NCBI RefSeq assembly: GCF_015209595.1
Contig: NZ_JADEYS010000021.1
Coordinates: 1 to 64,000, forward strand
Reading direction: 5' to 3'
DNA length: 64,000 nt
From: Pontibacterium sinense
Lineage (GTDB): Bacteria > Pseudomonadota > Gammaproteobacteria > Pseudomonadales > Balneatricaceae
Below, one piece after another: positions 48,102 through 57,727 of the stretch. How positions within the stretch are numbered: the stretch's first letter is position 1; the number at the start of each line of letters is the position of its first letter. A program made the position numbers and the translations under genes. Under the pieces are notes generated by a model that worked only from the letters and a program-made list of their open reading frames with translations, was not told the origin of the DNA and did no database searches.

Positions 48102-49157
48102 TTACGCGTGAGCGGTATCAAACAGCTCGACGTGAATGTTTTCACCTTTCACACCCAGCTCTTCCAGATGTTCACGCGCGGCTTCGTTCATAGCCGGCGG
48201 TCCACACAGGTAAGCGATGGTGTCTTCGGTGATATCGTCTTTGGTGATCGAATATTGGGCACGCATGGTTAGGCCGTCCCAGTCACCTTCTGGACGGGAG
48301 ACACAGGTGCGCACGTCAAGGTTGCGCATCCAGTTGCCGCGCAGCTCCAGCTCGTCCTGTGCAAACAGGTCTTTTTCAAAGGAGCAGCCAAAAGCCAGAA
48401 TGACCGGTTTGCGACGGAAGTTGGACAGGCGCAGGGTGTCGATCATCGACATCATCGGTGCAAGGCCGGTACCGCCTGCAATCATAATCTGCGGGACTTT
48501 CTCTTCACGCAGATAGAACACGCCGTACGGTCCGTCGATCTCAAGCGTGTCGCCCACTGCGGCGCGGTCGCGCAGGTAGTTGGACATCACCCCGTCATCT
48601 AGCACACGGATATAGAAGGTCAGTTCCGGTAGATCTCGCACGGTGCTGGACATGGAATAGGAGCGCCACTCTTCGGTGCCCGGTACTTTCAACTGTACAT
48701 ACTGACCGGCTTCGAAGTTTTCCATCTCGGCATCTTCGTCCAGCTCGGCGGTGATGCGTACGGTGTTGTGGTTGACCCATTCCAGCTCTTCAATGGTGAT
48801 GACACTCTGGCTGGCCGCATGGTCTTCGGAAAACGTGCTTGGGTAATCGAGATCGACGACACAATCGGTATCGGCATATGCGGTGCAGGTCAGGCGGAAA
48901 CCTTCCCGTGCTTCACTCGGTAACAGTGACATAACTCGGTCACTGTCCATGGATACATCACCGGTATCTACACGACAGATGCAGCTGGCACAGCTGCCTG
49001 TGAGACACTGGTGGACGATCGGGACTTCGTTGTTTCGTGCCACATCCAGCAGGGTATCCCCCTCGCCAGAGATCGCTTCGAATTCAACGCCGTCGTTAAA
49101 ACGATAGGTGACTTTAGACGTCACTTCCTGCACAGCAACTGCTTCGGCTGAAGACAT
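48102..49157 (-). CDS. Oxygenase reductase: 2Fe-2S ferredoxin, FAD and NAD domains
   Basis: 351 residues from the ATG at 49157, preceded by GGAGGACATATT. The plant-type ferredoxin domain comes first (about 15-105) with HQCLTGSCASCICRV and the fourth Cys in RLTCTAYAD. The FAD domain has RSYSMSS and the NAD domain GGTGLAPMMSMIDTL and YLCGPPAMNEAAREHLEELGV. This arrangement is that of BenC/AntC-type reductases, which serve two-component ring-hydroxylating oxygenases. It passes electrons from NADH to the Rieske protein encoded directly upstream. Confidence 0.93.
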   Translation of the reverse strand: MSSAEAVAVQEVTSKVTYRFNDGVEFEAISGEGDTLLDVARNNEVPIVHQCLTGSCASCICRVDTGDVSMDSDRVMSLLPSEAREGFRLTCTAYADTDCVVDLDYPSTFSEDHAASQSVITIEELEWVNHNTVRITAELDEDAEMENFEAGQYVQLKVPGTEEWRSYSMSSTVRDLPELTFYIRVLDDGVMSNYLRDRAAVGDTLEIDGPYGVFYLREEKVPQIMIAGGTGLAPMMSMIDTLRLSNFRRKPVILAFGCSFEKDLFAQDELELRGNWMRNLDVRTCVSRPEGDWDGLTMRAQYSITKDDITEDTIAYLCGPPAMNEAAREHLEELGVKGENIHVELFDTAHA

Positions 49158-49296
49158 AATATGTCCTCCGATTTTCTTATTATTGGAAGCGAGGTTGTGT
49201 GATGCACATGCGTGATCACACAACCTCTGTCGTCAGGCTTTTTAGGGAAAGCCCTCCGGGAAGCGCCGACTAGCAGCGCCTCAGGTAGAGCTTGGA

Positions 49297-50613
49297 TCAG
49301 CTCTTGTCGTACTTGCGGCCTGTGGCGTAGGCATCCATGCCCGGCCAGTCACCCAGTGCGGCCGCTGCCAGATCTTTACTCTGACCTTTCTTCGCGCCGT
49401 TCACGCCACGTGGTGGCTGAGCGATACCGCGGTTGAAGTTGGAGGCACATTTACGCCATACGATCACGGAGGCATCCATGTCGGCCAGCTGCTCATCATC
49501 CCAACCGGTGCCATCTGCGTAGAAATTCTGCATCGCATCACGCGCCATCAGGTCACAGTCGTTGAAACCTTCCAGACACATTGGCTTGTAGAGGTTTTCG
49601 AAGCGGTAATCGAACTCCTTCTTCTCCTCTTCGGTGTTGCACTTCTTCACCAGAACTTCCCAGTATTCGTAGGTGTCATCCGTGATTGGGATGTACCACT
49701 CGTACTGTACGACGTGCTCTTCCGGCCAGTTCTCTACCATCAATACGCCTGGCATAAACATGGAAGTACGGAAGTATTTCGGATTTTGACCGTAGGCTTT
49801 GATATCCAGAATCGGGTTTTCCAGAATCGGCTCATAGGAGTCAGTGAAGTAACGGTTGAGGAAACCCTGAGGACCGTCTTCGTCTTCGATGATCGCAATT
49901 GCCTGATCATCCAGCGGTTTGATACCCAGCGGTACTGCCCACTCTTTGGCCTGCACAATCGCGTTATCGCGGTGGATCAGCAGGTGACCGGCATCAAAAC
50001 CGTTTTCACAGGCCAGACGCCAGTTAGCGTTACCCGTGCGGTGCATACCGCGGATGATGACACCGTCGTCCAGAATGGATGGGGTGTCAGGCCACAGCGG
50101 ATGCGGGAATTTGTCGTTGTTTTCCGGGAAACGGATCGGCAGATCGTTTTTCAGCGGTGGGATCTCTTCGTCCCAGTCCTCTTCGCAAACAAATACGAAG
50201 ATCATGCCGTTCACTTCTTCCACGGCAAATTTCTGAATACCGGTGGTACCGATCAGTTTGTCGTCCGGTGCGGCGACGATGGTGCTCAGTTCGCCGTCGT
50301 CCAGATTAAAGGTGAAACCGTGGTACCAGCAGGTGATGGTTTCGTCGTTCAGGCACATCGGCTTGGCAGAGAAACGTACCCCGCGGTGCAGACACTGATC
50401 CAGCAGGGCATGCACGGTGCCTTTGGCACGACGCAGAACGATAGGAACGCCCGCAATCTGAATGCCTTTCACTTCGCCTTCAGGCAGTTCATCACTGAAC
50501 GCGGCTGGATACCAATGGTTGATGAAGCCCCACTCGGCTTCCATGTATGGCTGGTACTGCTTCTTGGTGCCCTTATCGTTGGCCACGCGTGCTTTTTTCT
50601 TATCAAAAGCCAT
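49297..50613 (-). CDS. Rieske non-heme iron oxygenase, terminal component (CarAa-like)
   Basis: 438 residues. Rieske cluster ligands Cys74/His76 (CLHRG) and Cys95/His98 (CWYHGF); mononuclear iron region Asn204-Asp207-His210-His214 in ENGFDAGHLLIHRD. The length, absence of a beta subunit gene and the form of the ENGFD block resemble the homotrimeric carbazole 1,9a-dioxygenase branch, but the substrate cannot be deduced. GAGGAAACTTCG precedes the ATG. Its promoter region carries the two-part motif shared with the YCF48 gene. It supplies the dihydroxylated product for the BphC-like enzyme. Confidence 0.92.
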   Translation of the reverse strand: MAFDKKKARVANDKGTKKQYQPYMEAEWGFINHWYPAAFSDELPEGEVKGIQIAGVPIVLRRAKGTVHALLDQCLHRGVRFSAKPMCLNDETITCWYHGFTFNLDDGELSTIVAAPDDKLIGTTGIQKFAVEEVNGMIFVFVCEEDWDEEIPPLKNDLPIRFPENNDKFPHPLWPDTPSILDDGVIIRGMHRTGNANWRLACENGFDAGHLLIHRDNAIVQAKEWAVPLGIKPLDDQAIAIIEDEDGPQGFLNRYFTDSYEPILENPILDIKAYGQNPKYFRTSMFMPGVLMVENWPEEHVVQYEWYIPITDDTYEYWEVLVKKCNTEEEKKEFDYRFENLYKPMCLEGFNDCDLMARDAMQNFYADGTGWDDEQLADMDASVIVWRKCASNFNRGIAQPPRGVNGAKKGQSKDLAAAALGDWPGMDAYATGRKYDKS

Positions 50614-50681
50614 CGAAGTTTCCTCACAAATTGTTTTTATTTTGAGATTTTCGGCAACGCCAGATGCGTTTGTCTAAATAT

Positions 50682-50739
50682 TAGATTGAAAGTCGATAGA
50701 AATTCAATCGAAAAAAGAAATAAAAATTAATAATTATGG
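50682..50739 (-). promoter_or_regulatory. Shared box A / box B motif before the Rieske oxygenase gene
   Basis: Box A (50682-50706) begins TAGATTGAAAGTCGATAGAA and box B (50726-50739) reads ATTAATAATTATGG on the plus strand. The same two elements, in the same order and orientation, lie before the YCF48-like gene at 58884-58962. Box starts are 44 bp apart here and 65 bp there, a difference of about two helical turns. Confidence 0.6.
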
Positions 50740-50744
50740 AAAAT

Positions 50745-51296
50745 TTAGTGCCGGGTGACGTCAGAGACGGTTTCGATTTCGGGCAGATGCTCTTTCAGCG
50801 TCTTCTCAACAAAATCGACCAGTGTGCGTTCAGCGTTGCCACAACCCAGACAGTTCCCGCCAAACTTCAGGTAGACGGATTCTCCTTCAATACGATCCAC
50901 AGCGACGCCGCCCTGATGTTCCGCCAGCGCAGGGTTTACGTGGCCTTCAAGGATGGCGGAGACTTTTAAAGACAGGTCCGCATCGGCCGGTAAATCAGGC
51001 ATGGTTTTGATATTGGGGGCTTTCAGATGCAGGTTGCCGCCCATGCGATTGGTGCGGTAATTGATCGCCAATCCGTCGATAAAAAGGGCGAGGCTGCGGC
51101 TGTATCTGAGATTAAAATCGCCGTATTGATGAACTTCGTCATCGTCGGTGGTTTCTTTGTTGAAGGTGATAAATGCCTGTGACAGCGAGGTGCCGGGATG
51201 GCTGACACCGATGCGAAGATCGGGATTGCCCTCGTTGGTGGCTACTTGGCTCAGGTAATCCTGAGCAGTATCGGTCAGCTGAATATCTGCACGCAT
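50745..51296 (-). CDS. NfuA-like iron-sulfur carrier
   Basis: 183 residues from the ATG at 51296, supported by GGAGACATTCGT. The N-terminal part (about 1-95) resembles a degenerate A-type (HesB-like) domain without its cysteines. The C-terminal NifU domain has the cluster-binding pair Cys149-x2-Cys152 in FGGNCLGCGNAERTLVDFVEKTLKEHLPEI. NfuA delivers [4Fe-4S] or protects Fe-S enzymes. Placement between the meta-cleavage hydrolase and the Rieske oxygenase genes suggests service to the cluster-bearing oxygenase and reductase. It is divergent enough from housekeeping NfuA (GNAERTL after CxxC) to look specialised. Confidence 0.82.
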   Translation of the reverse strand: MRADIQLTDTAQDYLSQVATNEGNPDLRIGVSHPGTSLSQAFITFNKETTDDDEVHQYGDFNLRYSRSLALFIDGLAINYRTNRMGGNLHLKAPNIKTMPDLPADADLSLKVSAILEGHVNPALAEHQGGVAVDRIEGESVYLKFGGNCLGCGNAERTLVDFVEKTLKEHLPEIETVSDVTRH

Positions 51297-51427
51297 ACGA
51301 ATGTCTCCGGTCTGAAATGGCACGGGGAAGCATGACAAGCGCAGATTAAGCAGGCTGCCGGAGCTGAATGTAACGCTGTCGTTCGATACAGTTCCGGCAG
51401 GTGTTAAGTCTGCTTAATCAAATGCTG

Positions 51428-52258
51428 TCACGCTTCTTCCTGCAGGAACTGCAGGACTAAATGGTTAAAACGTGGGCCTTGCTCGATCTGAGTCCAATGG
51501 CCGCAATTACCGAACAGGTGCATCTGGGCGTTCGGGATCTTTTTGAACAGGCTTTCGGATACAGATACCGGTACGACGCGATCATCACGGCCATGCACAA
51601 TCAGTACCTGCTGCTCGATGCCTGCCAGATCGGCATCGGATACCACCTGCTTGTCGGCCCAGCGCTGGTAAGGCTGCGGGAATACGCGCTCGAAGCGTTC
51701 CTGAAAACCAGGACGCATGGTGGCGTTGTAACGCAGCTCTGCCAGCTCATCGGTGGCGATAGACTGATCAAAGGCCATGATGCCGAGGATCTCTTTCATT
51801 GCCGCCATGGAGGGTTTGTAGCCCCACAGTTTCATCAGGTTTTCGCTGACCGTGAATGGCTGTCCACCACTGCCCATCAGCACCATACGGCCGACCCGTT
51901 CCGGGTATTTGACTGCCAGTGCCAGCGACAGGGAGCCGCCAAAGGAGTTACCGATAAAGTCGGCCTGCTCGATATCCAGCGCATCCATGAAGCGGATGAT
52001 CTGGCTGATCCAGGATTCCATGTGCTCGTATTCATAATCATCAGCACATTCGGTGTAACCAAAGCCCACCAGATCCGGTGCCAGCACACGGCGGAACTCG
52101 GACAGCATTGGAATTGCATTACGCCAGTTGGCCCACGCGGTGACACCTGCGCCGGAACCGTGCAGCAAAATCACCGGACGGCCTTCGCCCTGATCGTGAT
52201 AGTTGACCTGCATATCGCCGAGGTCGAGCGTGTTGGCAATCTCTGGTGAATCGCTCAT
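51428..52258 (-). CDS. Meta-cleavage product hydrolase, alpha/beta fold (copy 1)
   Basis: 276 residues. Nucleophile Ser105 in DFIGNSFGGSLSLAL, acid in VHGRDDRVVP (Asp225/226) and His254 in GNCGHWTQIEQ; oxyanion region LLHGSGAGVTAWANWRN near 32-47, as in XylF/DmpD/BphD. It hydrolyses the C-C bond of the yellow ring-cleavage product to a carboxylic acid and 2-hydroxypentadienoate. AGGAGCGAACACC precedes the ATG. A close paralogue is encoded at 61904-62749 on the other strand. The 212-bp gap upstream (52259-52470) shows GC-rich inverted segments but no gene. Confidence 0.93.
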   Translation of the reverse strand: MSDSPEIANTLDLGDMQVNYHDQGEGRPVILLHGSGAGVTAWANWRNAIPMLSEFRRVLAPDLVGFGYTECADDYEYEHMESWISQIIRFMDALDIEQADFIGNSFGGSLSLALAVKYPERVGRMVLMGSGGQPFTVSENLMKLWGYKPSMAAMKEILGIMAFDQSIATDELAELRYNATMRPGFQERFERVFPQPYQRWADKQVVSDADLAGIEQQVLIVHGRDDRVVPVSVSESLFKKIPNAQMHLFGNCGHWTQIEQGPRFNHLVLQFLQEEA

Positions 52259-52470
52259 GGTGTTCGCTCCTGTCTGGCAGCCGATTCAGAGGGCTGCGCG
52301 GGTTAAATTCAGGGTAGGGGTTCTGTCTGAAATAGAGCCGGAGGCGTGTCATAGCCGCTTCAAGCCCGATTTCAGGCAAAACCGCCCCCGCTACGGCTCT
52401 CGCAAGCCGCAGTGAAGGGGGATCGGGGGAGGTTTCTTTTGCCTCGTACTAAGTGACGTTAGCCGTCGTC

Positions 52471-53742
52471 TTAGCGTGCACCTTTACGCAGGGAAGACAG
52501 ACTGACGTCGTCTGCATCCATGCCTGCAGTGTTGGTGCTCCACGTATCTGTATCCGGGAAGAACACAGTGGCGTGGTTACGCTTGAAGTCGATGGTCACA
52601 CCGGATGTAGTACGTACATCACGGAAGCCGTCTTCACCCGTGCCCGGGTAGGAGTGGAACTGGAACATCTTCCAGAATTCACCTTTTTTGTCGTACGCTT
52701 CGCCGATATGAATACGTGGATACTGGGTATCAACGTACAAAATCTTCTTCGAGTACGGGTGCTCATCCGGTGTGGTTGCTTCGATCACGTAAACTTCACG
52801 CGGCTCGTAGTTATCTTTGGAGAAGTTCCAGTAAGGCGCGTTATCCAGATCAAGCGTTGGGAACTCGGCTTTCTGATCATCCGCACCCTTTTTCCAGGCA
52901 CTGTGCTTGCCGTGGGCTGACGCCAGAATGTGACGTTTGCCGATCAGCTTGTAGCCTTTGTACCAGGATGGGTTAGCGTTGAAGATCTCGATGTCATCGG
53001 ACAACTGATCCGTACCACCGATTGGGTCCATCCAGGCACCACCGGACAAACGACGGGTCCGGCGTACCGCGCGGATATAGGCCCAGATATCTTCCATTTT
53101 GTCGGAGTCGTGACGGATAGAGAACGTACCTAGACCTTTGATATCGCGCGGTGCGGTCGCGAAGAACAGAGTGCGGCTCAGTTCCGTACCATCACCGTCA
53201 GATGCGCTATCGCCGGTCAGGCGGCCGTTCATGGTGTAACGGATAAACTTCCAGTTCTGGATACGTTCGATGCCGGAGTCGCCATCGATCATCACGTAAG
53301 CCACGTTAGGTACATTCATCACGTCGCCGCGTGGGTTACCGTAGTACCAGTTCCAGATGATCTTTTCGGCAGCGGCCGGATCTTTATCATCGACATTCGG
53401 GAACGGCGCTCCGCCAGTCCAACCTTCTACCTGACGGGTATCCGGGTTGATTTTGGCTTTGCCTACATTGGCCTGTGAACGGGCAATCCATTTGGCGTCC
53501 ATCTCCACTTTCTGGGAGTGTACCAGCGGCAGTTCTAAGCCACTGGTACGGATACGCCACTCGATTTTTTCAGTCAGCAGATCTTTGATCTTGTGACCTT
53601 CAAAGGTGTCCTCTGACAGCTGGTCGATATTAGCTGCGTTGATCACCGTACCTTCTTTTACTTCTGCCGCCATAGCCGCAGAAGCACTCATTGCCAGCAG
53701 GGAAGCGGCGATGCTGCTGAGCAGTGTCTTTTTAAATTTCAT
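52471..53742 (-). CDS. DUF1329 outer-membrane/periplasmic lipid-transfer-like protein
   Basis: 423 residues from the ATG at 53742 with GAGGGTGAAGATT before it. A signal peptide (KKTLLSSIAASLLAMSASAAMA) precedes a LolA/LolB-like fold typical of DUF1329, with blocks DPAAAEKIIWNWYYGNPRGDVMNVP, RTRRLSGGAWMDPIGGTDQLSDDIE and ATTPDEHPYSKKILYVDTQYPRI. DUF1329 genes regularly sit beside DUF1302, RND and YCF48 genes in clusters for terpenoid, steroid and aromatic use, and are thought to move hydrophobic substrates across the envelope. The exact role is unproven. Confidence 0.92.
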   Translation of the reverse strand: MKFKKTLLSSIAASLLAMSASAAMAAEVKEGTVINAANIDQLSEDTFEGHKIKDLLTEKIEWRIRTSGLELPLVHSQKVEMDAKWIARSQANVGKAKINPDTRQVEGWTGGAPFPNVDDKDPAAAEKIIWNWYYGNPRGDVMNVPNVAYVMIDGDSGIERIQNWKFIRYTMNGRLTGDSASDGDGTELSRTLFFATAPRDIKGLGTFSIRHDSDKMEDIWAYIRAVRRTRRLSGGAWMDPIGGTDQLSDDIEIFNANPSWYKGYKLIGKRHILASAHGKHSAWKKGADDQKAEFPTLDLDNAPYWNFSKDNYEPREVYVIEATTPDEHPYSKKILYVDTQYPRIHIGEAYDKKGEFWKMFQFHSYPGTGEDGFRDVRTTSGVTIDFKRNHATVFFPDTDTWSTNTAGMDADDVSLSSLRKGAR

Positions 53743-53767
53743 AATCTTCACCCTCAAACCTTGGTGT

Positions 53768-55321
53768 TTAGAACTGATAGGTTACGGTCACGGCAGCCTG
53801 ATCGTTGCCTTTAAACCAACCGAACAAGCTGCTGTCCTGCGCCTGCATATCGCCGAAGTTGCGCTGTGAACCATCGTCGAAGAACAGATCCAGCTCACCC
53901 TTCACGCGCCAGTGATCACCCATGGTGTAAGTCACGCTTGGCACCACGAAGCCGCCACCGTATGTCAGGTCAAAACCGGTCACCAGCTCAGGTGTGACAC
54001 GACCGTTCATATAGCTCGTACCCAAAATGAACGTCAGCAGGGAGCTGTGCTCTTTGCGATTTTCAGGCTGACCAACCAGCAGTTTCATGCCGTCCTGATG
54101 ATCCAGTACCCAGGTGTTAAACAGCTGAGTCGAGAAGAAAGCAGGTTTCTCGGTGCCTAGCAGGTCTTGGGTAAAGGCCAGGTTTTTATCGATACGGAAC
54201 ATGGTGCGCAGCACGTCGCTCTGTTCGATACCACAGAAACCGTCGAGTACGGTTTTACAGTTACCCGGGGTGAATTTTCCGTTAGAGTCGCCCACGTTAA
54301 ATGGCGCGTCTTTGATGTACGCAAACTCCGTACTCCAGACGAAATCACCCGCTTCGGAATAACCGTTCAGGGTGAAACCCAACACATCAATCGTTGGGAA
54401 GATAACTTCGCCGAATGTGGAGGCCTGATTGCTGGTGTAGGCTCCGTTAAATGCCGAAGCGTTGGCGAAGGCCGGGTTGGCATTCATCACCGGGTCCGGG
54501 TTGAAGGTACGCAGGTAGGCGAGGGAGTAGCCCAGATCGTTATAGGTACCGTTCCAGCGAATGCCGTACGTGGCATCGTCGGTATCAGCATCCGGGTGAT
54601 CATAGGAGTACGGCGTCGCCCCTGGGAAATTAACGGTTTTATACGGTGCGTTGGACCAGCGACCGCCTTCGATATCGTAGCTGTTGCCGATCTGGTCATC
54701 GTTATCCCAACCCGGACGGTAAAGCAGCTGTAGCTGACCATCGGCTTCAGGGATGTCGATGATCGCATTGGCCATGATCAACGGTTTACGCAGATCTTCG
54801 TTGGCCGGTTCCAGAAAGGAACGCCAGCGGTAATCAAAACCGTGGATCATATCCAGTGCCTGAAAGAAGTCACTCTCCCCCCATGCGACTTGCTGCTTAC
54901 CCAGTTTCAGCTGAACACGGTCGGTCAGGAAAATGTCCAGATAGGCTTCGCGCAGTTCCTCTTCGTCGTAGTAATCACGTGGACCCTGATTACCAAACGC
55001 ACCACCGCTGTTGAGATCGCCACCGTAGGAGGTGGTCTGCTCACGGACTGCTCGTGCGACACCAATGAACGCCACGTCATCGGTCAGCTCCGCATTCCAC
55101 TCCAACTGCAGAGTGGTACGGTTCATCGACATGTCGCCTTTGGCGTCCATCGGACCACCGGGACCAATCGGTTCGTCCAGATTCCAGGACATGTGCTGGC
55201 GGATAAACCCGTCCAGCTGGACCGGGCCCAGTTCGTATGAAGCCTGCGCAGGCATGGAGGAGATCCCCATTGCGACTGCGACTGCCAGGCCGAGAGACTT
55301 GCATTTATTCTTATTATTCAT
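53768..55321 (-). CDS. DUF1302 outer-membrane beta-barrel protein
   Basis: 517 residues from the ATG at 55321 with GAGGTGATC before it. Signal peptide LGLAVAVAMGISSMPAQA, then a beta-rich chain with the DUF1302 start YELGPVQLDGFIRQHMSWNLDEP, DRVQLKLGKQQVAWGESDFFQALDMIHGFDYRW and the C-terminal aromatic ending AAVTVTYQF, a BAM-type last strand. It is probably a channel for hydrophobic substrates in the outer membrane. It lies 25 bp upstream of the DUF1329 gene, its constant genomic partner. Confidence 0.92.
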   Translation of the reverse strand: MNNKNKCKSLGLAVAVAMGISSMPAQASYELGPVQLDGFIRQHMSWNLDEPIGPGGPMDAKGDMSMNRTTLQLEWNAELTDDVAFIGVARAVREQTTSYGGDLNSGGAFGNQGPRDYYDEEELREAYLDIFLTDRVQLKLGKQQVAWGESDFFQALDMIHGFDYRWRSFLEPANEDLRKPLIMANAIIDIPEADGQLQLLYRPGWDNDDQIGNSYDIEGGRWSNAPYKTVNFPGATPYSYDHPDADTDDATYGIRWNGTYNDLGYSLAYLRTFNPDPVMNANPAFANASAFNGAYTSNQASTFGEVIFPTIDVLGFTLNGYSEAGDFVWSTEFAYIKDAPFNVGDSNGKFTPGNCKTVLDGFCGIEQSDVLRTMFRIDKNLAFTQDLLGTEKPAFFSTQLFNTWVLDHQDGMKLLVGQPENRKEHSSLLTFILGTSYMNGRVTPELVTGFDLTYGGGFVVPSVTYTMGDHWRVKGELDLFFDDGSQRNFGDMQAQDSSLFGWFKGNDQAAVTVTYQF

Positions 55322-55343
55322 GATCACCTCATCACGTTTTCTT

Positions 55344-57680
55344 TTACACGGCATCCTGTCGATCACCGTAGATAAAGGCGGGTTTAAAGATGTAAGCCAT
55401 TGCTGGCATTACAAAGAGTGCAGTGAAGGCGGAAACTGTCAGCCACAGGGCTACCAGTAGACCCATCTCTGCCTGGAACTTGAGCGAGCTTTGATACACC
55501 AGCAGCACAGATACGATGAGCACGAAGGCCGTAATCATCACACCCTTACCTGAGCTGTGCAGAGCACGTTCAATTGCAGTCAGGTCGTCGGCCCCTGTCC
55601 GCAGTTCCTGTTTGATGCGGTCACAGATATACAGCGCGTAATCCACTCCCAAACCGATGCCCAATGCGGCGACCGGAACGGTGTTGATGTTCATGCCGAT
55701 ACCCATGTACGCCATAAAGCTGAAGGTCACGGTGTTAGAGAGCACCACCGGTACCATGAAGAACATTCCGGCCATGGAGGAGCGGTAGACCAGCGTGCAG
55801 AGGACCACCAGTACCAACAGTGCCAGTGCGATGGATTGCAGCTGACCGGAGAGAATCACTTCGTTCACGGCTGCAATAACGCCGATCAGGCCGCCAGCCA
55901 ACTTGTACTCAGCGCCGTCCAGATTCTGCTCAGCGACAAACTCCTTGATGCGGGCAATAGTGGTGCGGATGGTTTCGCCCTGACGGTCACGGAAGAACAA
56001 TGTGACAGAGGCGTTTGCGCGTGCCGTATCCACGTAACGGTCCATATCCCCCGGCTCTGCGCCGGCTTCAAACATGTAGAGCAGCTCACCGTTGATATCC
56101 TGCGTCGATCCCAGCTCTTCAAAACGTGGGTTGCCTTCACGCAAGGTGCGGTTGACCGCCGGTAAGATATCGCTCACCGATAGCGTGCCGCCTACTTCAG
56201 GCTGAACTTCGATAAAGCGCTGGAATTCCTGCAGGCTCTTCAGCACTTCCGGTTTCTTCGCGAGGTTTTCCTCATCACCGCCGACCACAATGAACATGCG
56301 GTCTGCACCCTGGAATTTCTCATTGATAGCAGCGGAATCCAGGTTGTAGGCGGAGTCTTGCCAGAGGATCGGTGAGCCTGGATTGGCATCGCCGACTTTC
56401 AGGTTAAGCGCGTAGTAACCGCAGCCCAGGAAGACAATGGCGGTCCAGATCAACATGACATAACGCATGCGGCTGACCACAACCCAATGGCACAGGTCCA
56501 GTACGCGGTGCATCAACCAGCTGACATTGATCGGATGCGCGTAACCGCGCGGGTGCTTAACCCATGACAGCAGAACCGGCGTCAGTAAGACGGAGCTGAT
56601 AGCGACCGTTCCGACCCACACAACAGCGAGCAGGGCCAGTTTCTGAAGCAGGGGGATGGGGCTTAGTGCAACAACCGCCACACAGCAGGCGTCAGTCGCG
56701 ATACCCAGCATGCCGGGGCGTAGCAGCTCAGATAAGGTCGAATGCGCAGCGGCCCCTGCTTCTTCAGAACCGTCTTCGATCTGCTCCACTTCTTCGTTAA
56801 AGCGGGTGATGATCTGCACCGAATGCGAGACCGCACGGGCCGTGATCAACATCGCGATGACGATGACCAGAGGGTCAAAATGGATGCCCATCAGATTGGA
56901 GATGCCCAGCGCCCAGATAGCACTCACCGCACCAGAGATGATCGGCAGAATCGTGCCACGCCAAGTACGGTTGAGGACAAACAGCATCAGGACGAGTATC
57001 AGACCTGCGAGCAAAACCAGATTCAACGTTTCCGGCAGGTAGTGGTTCACCCAGCCGTAGAGAATCGGGTCACCCACAACGCGGACTTTTACGCCCGGAA
57101 CGCTGACGTTATTAACCAGCCCGTTGATCTCTTCAAAGGCCGTTTCGTAATCCAGCAGGCGATCGATAAAGTCGACCGTGATCAGCGTAGACGTCAGGTC
57201 TTCTGAGACATAAGGCCCGTAAACCAATGAGTTACGCAGAACTTTTTCGCGCAGTTCCTGTAGCTCGGCATCCGTTTCCGGAATCTCCGGCCACATCAAC
57301 GGCTTGGTTTCGATGCCTTCGGTGGAAGCTTTAACTTCCTTCAGCTTTTTGGATGCCAGCGAGATGATCTGAAACGGGTTAACCGCACTGACTTTCTGCA
57401 ACTCACGGGTCAGGTTGTTCACCACCCCCAGCACTTCAGGCTGGAAGATGTCGCCATCTTCCACCTCCACCATGATGGTCACCAGATTGGAGCCACCAAA
57501 GGTGTCTTTAAACTCATTATGGGTTTTTACATATTCGTGATCGCTGGGCAGCAGATCCTGAAATACAGTTTTTACGTCAATCTTGACGGCTGAAAAGCTC
57601 ATCGCGAAGGTGGCGAGGAAGACAACGCCTACCACCCAGACACGGAAACGGATCAGCCAACTGGCTAGATTTTCGCTCAT
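55344..57680 (-). CDS. RND/MMPL family transporter
   Basis: 778 residues with about 12 membrane segments in two halves, each with a large periplasmic loop (about 40-225 and 420-600). Segments include FRVWVVGVVFLATFAMSF at the N-terminus, LLAGLILVLMLFVL, and in the second half NTVPVAALGIGLGVDYALYICDRI, the conserved proton-relay type Gly/Asp motif of MMPL/HAE3 proteins. Such transporters next to DUF1329/DUF1302 are found in clusters for hydrophobic compounds and probably drive uptake or exchange with the outer membrane. GGGGATTATTCC precedes the ATG. The stop lies close to the DUF1302 start. Confidence 0.92.
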   Translation of the reverse strand: MSENLASWLIRFRVWVVGVVFLATFAMSFSAVKIDVKTVFQDLLPSDHEYVKTHNEFKDTFGGSNLVTIMVEVEDGDIFQPEVLGVVNNLTRELQKVSAVNPFQIISLASKKLKEVKASTEGIETKPLMWPEIPETDAELQELREKVLRNSLVYGPYVSEDLTSTLITVDFIDRLLDYETAFEEINGLVNNVSVPGVKVRVVGDPILYGWVNHYLPETLNLVLLAGLILVLMLFVLNRTWRGTILPIISGAVSAIWALGISNLMGIHFDPLVIVIAMLITARAVSHSVQIITRFNEEVEQIEDGSEEAGAAAHSTLSELLRPGMLGIATDACCVAVVALSPIPLLQKLALLAVVWVGTVAISSVLLTPVLLSWVKHPRGYAHPINVSWLMHRVLDLCHWVVVSRMRYVMLIWTAIVFLGCGYYALNLKVGDANPGSPILWQDSAYNLDSAAINEKFQGADRMFIVVGGDEENLAKKPEVLKSLQEFQRFIEVQPEVGGTLSVSDILPAVNRTLREGNPRFEELGSTQDINGELLYMFEAGAEPGDMDRYVDTARANASVTLFFRDRQGETIRTTIARIKEFVAEQNLDGAEYKLAGGLIGVIAAVNEVILSGQLQSIALALLVLVVLCTLVYRSSMAGMFFMVPVVLSNTVTFSFMAYMGIGMNINTVPVAALGIGLGVDYALYICDRIKQELRTGADDLTAIERALHSSGKGVMITAFVLIVSVLLVYQSSLKFQAEMGLLVALWLTVSAFTALFVMPAMAYIFKPAFIYGDRQDAV

Positions 57681-57727
57681 GGAATAATCCCCGGTTTTAT
57701 TGTTCTTATTCGGTCGTGATTACGGCG

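Noticed and set aside
47114-50613. Assignment of the island to carbazole degradation
   Set aside because: The oxygenase resembles CarAa, but the ring-cleavage enzyme is a BphC-type VOC protein rather than the CarBaBb type, and there is no carAc-like ferredoxin gene.
49714-50730. A 338-codon plus-strand frame
   Set aside because: Antisense to the Rieske oxygenase gene; no motif and no ribosome site.
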